This document shows, one piece after another, positions 1 through 6,167 of a stretch of 20,917 nucleotides of DNA. The stretch comes from GCA-2686295 sp964402995 (GTDB taxonomy: Archaea > Nanobdellota > Nanobdellia > Woesearchaeales > GCA-2686295), in the NCBI GenBank assembly GCA_964402995.1, contig CAYOEA010000016.1, positions 1 to 20,917 of the forward strand. Reading direction: 5' to 3'. A program made the translations under genes and the position numbers. Under the pieces are notes generated by a model. That model saw nothing but the letters and a program-made list of their open reading frames with translations, was not told the origin of the DNA and searched no databases. How positions within the stretch are numbered: position 1 is the stretch's first letter; each line of letters starts with the position of its first letter.

Positions 1-2
1 CT

Positions 3-605
3 GATTTAAATGATGGAACAGAAGCAAACGCTGCAGATGATAATGTTGCAGTAAAACCTGCTGCAGAAACAGCAGGAGTTGATATGAAAGTATTGATGGA
101 TGATGACGCAATTAAAGGCGATCCAAACGCACCAGTCACAATTGTTGAATGGAGCGACTTTGAATGTCCATTTTGTGTAAGATTCTATGAACAAACATAT
201 AATCAAATTGTAACTGAATACATTGATACTGGAAAAGCAAAATTAGTCTATAGAGATTTTCCATTATCATTCCACGCAAATGCACAAAAAGCTGCTGAAG
301 CTGCTGAATGTGCTGGTGAACAAGGAAAATACTATGATATGCATGATCTATTATTCGAAAGCGGAGTTTCAGGCGGAGTAAATGCGTTTAAGAAATATGC
401 TGCTGATTTAGGATTAGATACTGTTGATTTCGCAGAATGTTTGGACTCGGGTTCAATGGCTGCAGAAGTTGCAAAAGATATGGTTGATGGTGGCGCAGCG
501 GGCGTTAGAGGAACTCCAGGATTTGTAATTGATGGAGAAGTAATCTCAGGAGCGCAACCATTTTCAGTTTTCAAAACTGCAATCGATAAAGCACTTGCGA
601 AGTAG
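3..605 (+). CDS. DsbA-like thiol:disulfide oxidoreductase (5' truncated)
   Basis: Thioredoxin-fold protein of the DsbA/Thioredoxin_4 type, expected to form or isomerise disulfides outside the cytoplasm. The reading frame is open to the left edge, so the start and any signal or membrane anchor lie outside the window. The first visible residues are a linker rich in Asp, Asn, Ala and Glu, typical between an anchor and the catalytic domain. The active-site motif CPFC is encoded at 165-176 after the usual EWSDFE strand, and the cis-proline loop (RGTPGF) near 507-521. The helical insertion between them includes the ECAGEQGKYYDMHDLLFE stretch common in this family. An ATG at 84 exists, but the open upstream frame with sensible composition argues that it is internal. 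It lies 15 nt before a second thiol-redox gene and shares direction with copA, suggesting one unit. Family assignment is firm; the specific partner is unknown. Confidence 0.9.
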   Translation, partial: DLNDGTEANAADDNVAVKPAAETAGVDMKVLMDDDAIKGDPNAPVTIVEWSDFECPFCVRFYEQTYNQIVTEYIDTGKAKLVYRDFPLSFHANAQKAAEAAECAGEQGKYYDMHDLLFESGVSGGVNAFKKYAADLGLDTVDFAECLDSGSMAAEVAKDMVDGGAAGVRGTPGFVIDGEVISGAQPFSVFKTAIDKALAK

Positions 606-620
606 TTGAGGTTTTAGAAC

Positions 621-953
621 ATGAAAACAAAAATAATTTTTTTAATTTTTTTATTTTCTTTAATTTTTATGTCTGCTTGCAGTAGTGGACCTGGAGAACA
701 AGATGCATTAGCTGAATGTTTAACATTAAATGATGCTAAAATGTATGGAACTGAATGGTGTCATAATTGTAAAGATCAAAAGAAAGTATTTGGAAGTTCA
801 TTCAAATATGTAGATTATATTGATTGCGATAAAGAGCAAGAATCTTGCATTATCGCAGATATTGAAGCTTATCCCACCTGGGTAATTGATGGTGAGAATT
901 ATGTTGGCAAACAAGATTTAGGTCGATTAGGATATTTATCTAATTGTAGTTAA
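621..953 (+). CDS. Thioredoxin-fold lipoprotein, VKOR-partner-like
   Basis: Small 110-aa protein with a basic start, a hydrophobic segment (about residues 5-19) and a lipobox-like sequence ending at Cys20 (FMSAC), so probably exported and membrane-anchored. Residues 31-90 resemble the thioredoxin domain that accompanies vitamin K epoxide reductase homologues. They show the active site WCHNC (Cys47, Cys50) after MYGTE, the cis-proline in AYPTW (Pro85), and two further cysteines (69 and 76) where VKOR-linked domains also have them. No VKOR membrane domain is fused or visible here. GAGGT at 608-612 lies 8 nt before the ATG and supports this start. It sits between a DsbA-like gene and copA. Likely role: a membrane-tethered thiol redox partner, possibly for the neighbouring oxidoreductase or for copper handling. 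The role is inferred; the fold is well supported. Confidence 0.85.
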   Translation: MKTKIIFLIFLFSLIFMSACSSGPGEQDALAECLTLNDAKMYGTEWCHNCKDQKKVFGSSFKYVDYIDCDKEQESCIIADIEAYPTWVIDGENYVGKQDLGRLGYLSNCS

Positions 954-1002
954 ATTTTAATTTTATTTTAGTTTTTATATTTTTAAGAGGGATTTTGGTA
1001 AA

Positions 1003-3162
1003 ATGACTAAGAAAATAGTTTTAGATATAAAAGGAATGCATTGTGCTAGTTGCTCTGCTGTTGTAAACAAAGCATTGGACCGATCAGCTGGTGTTGAGAA
1101 AGCTAATGTTAATATTTCAACTCATAAAGCAACTATTGAATATGATGAGTCTGTCTTGGGTGTAACTGATTTAATTGCAACTGTAAGGAAAAAAGGTTAT
1201 GGTGCTCGTGAATCTACTGGTTTTAATTATGAAAAAGAAAATAGAAAATCTGCTCGTGAATATAGAAAATTAAAAAATTCATTTTATACAAGTTTAGTAT
1301 TTGCAATCCCAATATTTATCCTAGGGATGTTTTTTATGAAAAATCCTATTCCTTATCAAGGGATGTTCATGTTTGTTTTGGCAACACCTGTGCAACTCTA
1401 TATCGCTTTGCCCATGTATCAATCTGCGTTTGCAGCACTTAGAGGTTTTAGTGCCAACATGGATACACTTATTGTGATGGGTACAACTGCTGCTTATGTA
1501 TATAGTATATATGCTTTAGTTGTTGGCGGGCATGTTTATTTTGAAGCTAGTGCTGTTTTGATAACTATCGTAATATTTGGTCGAGTACTTGAAGCTAAAG
1601 CTAAAGGGAAAACGTCTAATGCAATAAAGCAATTAATGGGATTAACTCCAAAAACTGCAATTGTAGTTCGAGATGGAACTGAAATTAAGATTTCTGTAAG
1701 TGAAGTTATAGTAGGAGATATTGTAATTGTTAAACCAGGAGATAAAGTTCCAGTTGATGGAGTTATTATATCTGGTTATAGTTCAATTGATGAAGCAATG
1801 GTTACAGGTGAGAGCATACCTGTTGAGAAGAATAAAGGTGATTTAGTTATTGGAGCTACTATTAACAAACATGGTTCATTTAAATTTAAAGCCACTAAAG
1901 TTGGTTCTGAGTCTACACTTGCTCAAATTATTAAATTAATACAAGAAGCACAAGGAAGTAAAGCTCCAATACAAAGATTTGCAGATTCAGTTGCAACATA
2001 TTTTGTTCCAGGAGTATTAATTATTGCAATTGTGACTTTTGTATCATGGTTATTGTTTGCTGGCGCAAGTTTCCACACCTCATTACTTGCAAGTGTTGCA
2101 GTTCTAGTAATCGCATGTCCATGCGCTCTAGGACTTGCAACGCCCACAGCTATAATGGTTGGAACTGGTATCGGTGCAAAGCACGGTATTTTAATTAAAG
2201 GCGGTGAAGCGCTTGAAACAGCCCATAAGTTGAAGTTTATAGTTTTGGATAAAACAGGAACTATAACTGAAGGAAAACCTGTGGTGTCTGCAATTAAGAT
2301 TTATTCTAAGATGACTGAGAAAGAGTTTCTCAAGATAGTTGGCAGTATTGAAAAAGGTAGTGAACATCCTCTTGCAGATGCGATTGTTGCACATGCTGAA
2401 AGTAGTGGAGTTGGTCTTGTAGATGTTAAGAACTTTAAAGCCATACCTGGACATGGTATAAGTGCTAAACTTGGATCTAAGCTTTATTATTTAGGAAATC
2501 CTAAATTAATTAAGGAGCAAGGAATTAGTACAACGCCACATTTAAGTGACATATCTGAACTTGAAACTCAAGGGAAAACTGTGATGCTTCTTGCTGTAAA
2601 TAAACAGTTGGTTGGTATAATTGCAGTATCTGATAAAATTAAAGAAACTTCAAAACAAGCTATTTTTCAAATGAAGAAAATGGGCCTTAAAGTTTATATG
2701 ATTACAGGAGATAATGAACGAACAGCTAAAGCTATCGCAAAAGAAGTTTTGGTGACTGATTATTTTTCAGAAGTATTACCTAGTGAAAAGGCGCAGCACG
2801 TTGCTAAACTTCAAGAACTAGGTCCTGTTGCGATGGTTGGAGATGGAATTAATGATGCTCCAGCACTTGCTCAAGCAAATATTGGGATTGCTATGGGCTC
2901 AGGAACTGATGTTGCCATGGAAACAGGGGATGTTGTTCTTATGAAAGATGATTTGCTTGGAGTTGCAAAAGCAATAAAGCTTAGTAAAGCTACGATGGCC
3001 AAGATACGACAGAACATGTTTTGGGCTTTATTTTATAATACAATTGGAATTCCTATAGCTGCTATTGGTTTATTAAATCCAATGCTTGCAGGAGCTGCTA
3101 TGGCTCTAAGCAGTGTAAGTGTTGTAACTAATTCACTTTTATTGAAACGAAAGAAATTATGA
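1003..3162 (+). CDS. copA: Copper-exporting P1B-type ATPase CopA
   Basis: Heavy-metal P-type ATPase of 719 aa that couples ATP hydrolysis to Cu(I) transport across the membrane. There is one N-terminal HMA metal-binding domain with GMHCASC (Cys14, Cys17). Membrane segments follow from about residue 90, then the actuator motif TGES (268-271), the intramembrane metal site CPC (372-374), phosphorylation motif DKTGT (Asp416), the nucleotide-domain HP motif (His455-Pro456), hinge GDGINDAP (from Gly613), and C-terminal membrane helices. The CPC motif together with the HMA domain favours Cu(I) export, the CopA subtype. GAGGGA at 987-992 lies 10 nt before the ATG. Length and motif order are normal and no key residue is missing. 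The two thiol-redox genes directly upstream on the same strand suggest a copper-resistance or cuproprotein-maturation unit (inference). Confidence 0.96.
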   Translation: MTKKIVLDIKGMHCASCSAVVNKALDRSAGVEKANVNISTHKATIEYDESVLGVTDLIATVRKKGYGARESTGFNYEKENRKSAREYRKLKNSFYTSLVFAIPIFILGMFFMKNPIPYQGMFMFVLATPVQLYIALPMYQSAFAALRGFSANMDTLIVMGTTAAYVYSIYALVVGGHVYFEASAVLITIVIFGRVLEAKAKGKTSNAIKQLMGLTPKTAIVVRDGTEIKISVSEVIVGDIVIVKPGDKVPVDGVIISGYSSIDEAMVTGESIPVEKNKGDLVIGATINKHGSFKFKATKVGSESTLAQIIKLIQEAQGSKAPIQRFADSVATYFVPGVLIIAIVTFVSWLLFAGASFHTSLLASVAVLVIACPCALGLATPTAIMVGTGIGAKHGILIKGGEALETAHKLKFIVLDKTGTITEGKPVVSAIKIYSKMTEKEFLKIVGSIEKGSEHPLADAIVAHAESSGVGLVDVKNFKAIPGHGISAKLGSKLYYLGNPKLIKEQGISTTPHLSDISELETQGKTVMLLAVNKQLVGIIAVSDKIKETSKQAIFQMKKMGLKVYMITGDNERTAKAIAKEVLVTDYFSEVLPSEKAQHVAKLQELGPVAMVGDGINDAPALAQANIGIAMGSGTDVAMETGDVVLMKDDLLGVAKAIKLSKATMAKIRQNMFWALFYNTIGIPIAAIGLLNPMLAGAAMALSSVSVVTNSLLLKRKKL

Positions 3163-3166
3163 TCTG

Positions 3167-3196
3167 ATTTTCTAGTTGTTTTTTTATTTTTTTTAA
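3167..3196 (+). terminator. T-rich terminator region after copA
   Basis: The 49-nt gap between the convergent copA and FAD-oxidoreductase genes contains two long T runs in the copA direction (about 3178-3194) interrupted by a single A. Archaeal RNA polymerase terminates at such oligo-T tracts without needing a stem. No strong hairpin is visible. Confidence 0.45.
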
Positions 3197-3211
3197 TCAT
3201 TAATTTTTAGT

Positions 3212-4597
3212 TTATAGAATTTTTTTCAATTCTAAATCTTTATCCAAAGTGATTTGCGCTAATTGAATTGCCGAGAATGCGCAACCATCAGTTCCAGTTG
3301 TTAAGCATTTATATGAATCGCCAATGACATATAAGTTTTCATAGGGAGTTCTTGGACCTGCTCTTTTTGAGAATGGAAGTTTGATTGTTTTTTTAGTTCC
3401 GTAGACTTCAAGATTTTGAAATGAAGACCAAATAATTTCTTTTTCAAAGTTGTATCCAAAAATTTGTTTTAGTTGATCTTTTAGTATTTTTACTGCTTTC
3501 TTTGCATTTTTAGGATTTGAAATTGAGAAGCAGTAATGATATAGATAATCTTTTAGTCCTGCGCTTTCTTCAATGAGCACTGGTGCGAGTTGTATATCTT
3601 GATGTTTGTTAAGAAGTAAATATATCCAAGTTGTTTTTTGATTGTGAACTTTTGATTTTGATAAAAACATGAGGTCATAAATTTTTGCTGGTTTTAATTT
3701 AAGAGTTGGTTTTAGAAATGTATAGTCCAGTTTGCTTTTTTCTAAGACTTTTTTGAAAGCAGGAGGAGTTCCAGCAAATACTACTTCATTTGCAAAGTAT
3801 TTTTTATTTCCTATTTGTATTCCTTTTGCTTCCTTGTTTTTAGTTATGATTGATGTTACTTCCTTGTCTAAAATTATATTTGACTCAGGACTATTTTCTT
3901 TAATTGATTCTAGCATTTTTTGATGCATATCACCATAGCCTTTAGTTGGTTCATACATGATGGTATTCTTTTTTACAATACCATTCATCATTAATCTTAA
4001 CATTATGAGAAGATCAAATGCAGGACAATCATCTATATCTATGCTGAGAACGGCTGATTCGATTATTACTTTGAGTAATGATTCTATTTCAGGCGATTTT
4101 AGATTGTGTTTGTTCATTAAATCTCTAACTGAAATTGAATCATATTTTTTTATTAATTGTTCATGACTATTCGTTTTTGCTATTATTGCAAGTTTTAGTA
4201 GTCCGTGACAGTCTTTAATGTTGAGATACTTGAATTCTGCAAGGCATTTTATTATGTGAAGGATATTTAGTGTGTTTGGAACTTCATTAACCTTTTCTGA
4301 TTTATCATCGTATATGAATGGTGATGCGAGTGGTTTTAGAGGTATTTTGTGTTTAATGTCTAGAATGTCTAGTAAGTGTTCTAAGTATGCTTTAGCAGGT
4401 ACTATGTGTGGTCCGCAGCTTACTTTGGTGTTGGCCTTTGAATAGTTCCAATCTTTAGCAGGTCTAAATGCTGCTCTTCCTGCAAGGTATTTATTTTTCT
4501 CAACTAGAAGAATCTTTCTCTTGTGCTTAGCCATTAAACTAGCATACGAGAGTCCTGCAGCGCCAGCGCCTATTATGATTGAGTCGTAATTATTCAT
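3212..4597 (-). CDS. FAD-dependent oxidoreductase (phytoene desaturase / amine oxidase-like)
   Basis: Flavoprotein of 461 aa. The N-terminus carries the dinucleotide-binding motif G-A-G-A-A-G (Gly10, Gly12, Gly15), ending in the ribose-binding acidic residue of LLVEK (Glu33), followed by the AGRA segment typical of the NAD(P)-binding Rossmann-like/CrtI group. The C-terminus has the second FAD motif, NLYVIGDSYK...TGTDGCAFSA (residues about 421-443), as in phytoene desaturases and amine oxidases. The central substrate domain is not diagnostic. No other carotenoid or isoprenoid gene is nearby, so a carotenoid role cannot be claimed. It is convergent with copA. A TTTATTAAT box lies about 31 nt before the ATG on the minus strand, implying a very short leader. 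Superfamily assignment is sure; the substrate is unknown. Confidence 0.85.
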   Translation of the reverse strand: MNNYDSIIIGAGAAGLSYASLMAKHKRKILLVEKNKYLAGRAAFRPAKDWNYSKANTKVSCGPHIVPAKAYLEHLLDILDIKHKIPLKPLASPFIYDDKSEKVNEVPNTLNILHIIKCLAEFKYLNIKDCHGLLKLAIIAKTNSHEQLIKKYDSISVRDLMNKHNLKSPEIESLLKVIIESAVLSIDIDDCPAFDLLIMLRLMMNGIVKKNTIMYEPTKGYGDMHQKMLESIKENSPESNIILDKEVTSIITKNKEAKGIQIGNKKYFANEVVFAGTPPAFKKVLEKSKLDYTFLKPTLKLKPAKIYDLMFLSKSKVHNQKTTWIYLLLNKHQDIQLAPVLIEESAGLKDYLYHYCFSISNPKNAKKAVKILKDQLKQIFGYNFEKEIIWSSFQNLEVYGTKKTIKLPFSKRAGPRTPYENLYVIGDSYKCLTTGTDGCAFSAIQLAQITLDKDLELKKIL

Positions 4598-4641
4598 AAG
4601 AGTATAATTAGCTTAGAAATGATTAATAAATTTTTTGAAAT

Positions 4642-5292
4642 TTATTGGTATTGTTTTAAGAATTCTCTTTCGACCTGTCCCATTGGGATAATTGCGTTAA
4701 AATAGGTGTGATCTAGGTTGTTTTCAATAATTGCTGCGATTTCTTCTCCAGGAACATCCACTCCTTTAATGAGTTTTAATTCTAAGATTTTTTTATTAAG
4801 TCCTAAAATGTAACCTTTTTGTTTTGAGACTTCATTAATGTATTTTCTTGCATTTGTTTCATTAATACCGTGCATTTTTGCTTCAGGAAGTATTTCTTCT
4901 CTAATAAGATTTAAATCAGTTGAATTGTGTAAATCAAAATTATCCTCCCCTGATTCAGGGCTATAACCAAATAACTCATAAAATTTTTGACTTTGTCCAA
5001 ATGTTTCAGCATATCTTTCTGCTTCTTCATAAGCATATTCATAATCCACATAGTCATTTATTGTGCTATTATCACTTAGAGTGAAGTTTTCCCCAAGAAC
5101 ACTCATATTTGGCATTAAATATAATTCTTTCTTGAAAATATTTGAGAGTTTACTCATTTCATTTAAGAAATTCTTATTTCTAAATGTTCCTTTTTCAAGT
5201 AATTCCTTCACGCTTGAGCCTCCTGTTCCGTGGAAAAAGAAGGCGTCTTTAGGAAGTTTGTCCTTAATTAAATGACTATAATTACTGTGCAT
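4642..5292 (-). CDS. Uncharacterised protein, possible ADP-ribosyltransferase fold
   Basis: Hypothetical protein of 216 aa with no signal peptide or membrane segment. Its layout resembles ADP-ribosyltransferase/RNA 2'-phosphotransferase-like folds. Near the N-terminus is FFFHGTGGSSVKELLEKGTF (His21), matching the 'YHGT...lleeG' opening strand and helix. In the middle is LSDNST followed by AYEEAERYAETFG, matching the 'A..YA' helix. At the C-terminus is YFNAIIPMGQVERE, where Glu208 could be the catalytic acid after the usual 'i.p' turn. The middle of the protein is long and acidic. Identity is based on pattern only, so the call is tentative; it may also be a divergent conserved archaeal family of another fold. 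It is divergent from grpE across a 148-bp shared promoter region. A TTTAAA box about 29 nt upstream of the ATG suggests a near-leaderless transcript. Confidence 0.6.
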   Translation of the reverse strand: MHSNYSHLIKDKLPKDAFFFHGTGGSSVKELLEKGTFRNKNFLNEMSKLSNIFKKELYLMPNMSVLGENFTLSDNSTINDYVDYEYAYEEAERYAETFGQSQKFYELFGYSPESGEDNFDLHNSTDLNLIREEILPEAKMHGINETNARKYINEVSKQKGYILGLNKKILELKLIKGVDVPGEEIAAIIENNLDHTYFNAIIPMGQVEREFLKQYQ

Positions 5293-5342
5293 GTTGCTAT
5301 TGGGAATTGTTAATTATTTTTAAACTTTAATATTGCTTTTAC

Positions 5343-5358
5343 CGAAAGATTTATATAG
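5343..5358 (+). promoter_or_regulatory. BRE/TATA promoter of the grpE-dnaK-dnaJ cluster
   Basis: CGAAAGATTTATATAG combines a BRE-like purine block with a strong TATA box (5350-5357). Transcription would start near 5380, giving a leader of about 60 nt before the grpE ATG. An almost identical 16-mer lies at 20817-20832. Confidence 0.8.
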
Positions 5359-5375
5359 AATTTGGCATTCTTCAT

Positions 5376-5392
5376 GTTGACCTTAAGTCAAC
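5376..5392. promoter_or_regulatory. Dyad at the predicted grpE transcription start
   Basis: Perfect 6-bp arms GTTGAC (5376-5381) and GTCAAC (5387-5392) separated by CTTAA. The dyad covers the position expected for the transcription start, about 26 bp after the TATA centre. A repressor bound here would block initiation, so it is a candidate heat-shock operator; no regulator is identified. Confidence 0.45.
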
Positions 5393-5440
5393 GAAAGACA
5401 ATTTACAATCGTCGGTCTTGCTTGGGAGGTGTTAATCATA

Positions 5441-5995
5441 ATGACTAAGAAAGAAACAGAATCAAAGGATACTGATAAAAAACACAAGGATGCTAAAAGT
5501 GATCCTAAGGATGCTAAAGTTAATCCTAAGGAAGTTAAAAGTAATCCTAAGGAATCAGAAGCTGCTCAGAAAGATAAATTAATCACTAGTTTAACTGAAA
5601 TGTTACAAAGACTACAAGCTGAATTTGATAATTACAGGAAGCGAACAGATGGCGAATGTCAAAATTTTAAGAAATATGCTGAAGAAGGAATGATAAAATC
5701 TCTTTTACCAGTCTTAGATACTTTTGAATTCGCATTTGCAAGTAAAGATAAACCTGAAGAATTCTATAAAGGAGTTGAAATGATATATGCTCAATTATAT
5801 CAGATGCTTGAAGAAAAAGGTCTTGTAAGATTACAATCAGAAGGTGAAAAATTTGATCCTAGAGAACATGAAGCACTTTTAACAGAAGAAAGTAAAGGTA
5901 AAGAAAATGTGGTTTTAGAGGAATTACAAAAAGGATACAAGTTCAACGAAAAAATTATTCGAATGACCAAAGTTAAGGTTAGCAAAAAAAGTTAA
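5441..5995 (+). CDS. grpE: GrpE nucleotide exchange factor
   Basis: Co-chaperone that releases ADP from DnaK. The ATG at 5441 follows GGGAGGT (5424-5430) by 10 nt. An in-frame GTG at 5429 overlaps that ribosome-binding site and is an unlikely start, giving 184 aa. Residues about 1-45 are a Lys/Asp/Glu-rich region with imperfect repeats around 'DPKDAK/NPKEVK', probably disordered. A long coiled coil follows (LLQRLQ-type heptads around 'LQAEFDNYRKRTDGE'), the dimerisation element of GrpE. The C-terminal beta domain ends in EKIIRMTKVKVSK, close to the family's conserved 'R.A.V.V' strand. It is the first gene of the chaperone cluster, 172 nt before dnaK. Cytoplasmic. The whole chaperone set is of bacterial type, known in many archaea through lateral transfer. 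Confidence 0.95.
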   Translation: MTKKETESKDTDKKHKDAKSDPKDAKVNPKEVKSNPKESEAAQKDKLITSLTEMLQRLQAEFDNYRKRTDGECQNFKKYAEEGMIKSLLPVLDTFEFAFASKDKPEEFYKGVEMIYAQLYQMLEEKGLVRLQSEGEKFDPREHEALLTEESKGKENVVLEELQKGYKFNEKIIRMTKVKVSKKS

Positions 5996-6000
5996 AGCTT

Positions 6001-6034
6001 TTTTTGGGAACTCCCAAAAACCAAAATGGTTTTT
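6001..6034 (+). promoter_or_regulatory. Two overlapping hairpins after grpE
   Basis: Hairpin one pairs TTTTTGGG (6001-6008) with CCCAAAAA (6013-6020) around AACT. Hairpin two pairs AAAAACCA (6016-6023) with TGGTTTTT (6027-6034) around AAA. They share the five A residues at 6016-6020, so only one can form fully at a time. They could act as a processing or partial termination signal between grpE and dnaK. Confidence 0.6.
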
Positions 6035-6087
6035 GATAGTAGTCGAAAATAAATTAAATTAAAAAATAAATTGAGGAAAAAAATAAC

Positions 6088-6150
6088 AAAAATTTCAATA
6101 TCGAGTTTATCTTGAGAATGAAATTTTTGGGATTTGATTTTCCCTAAAAA
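6088..6150 (+). promoter_or_regulatory. Alternative RNA stems in the dnaK leader
   Basis: AAAAATTTCA (6088-6097) pairs perfectly with TGAAATTTTT (6119-6128) across a 21-nt loop. TTTTTGGGA (6124-6132) can instead pair with TCCCTAAAAA (6141-6150) with one bulged base. Both stems use 6124-6128, so they exclude each other. The second ends 4 nt before the dnaK ribosome-binding site (TGAGGA, 6154-6159). A BRE/TATA-like stretch (CGAAAATAAATTAAAT, from about 6043) could give dnaK its own transcript. Pairing was read by eye, without energies. Confidence 0.5.
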
Positions 6151-6167
6151 ACATGAGGAAAAATAAA

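Noticed and set aside
5429..5440. GTG at 5429 as the grpE start
   Set aside because: It overlaps the GGGAGGT ribosome-binding site; ATG at 5441 has correct spacing.
6153..6167. ATG at 6153 as the dnaK start
   Set aside because: This ATG supplies part of the TGAGGA ribosome-binding site; the family's conserved MAKIIGID start is at 6168.
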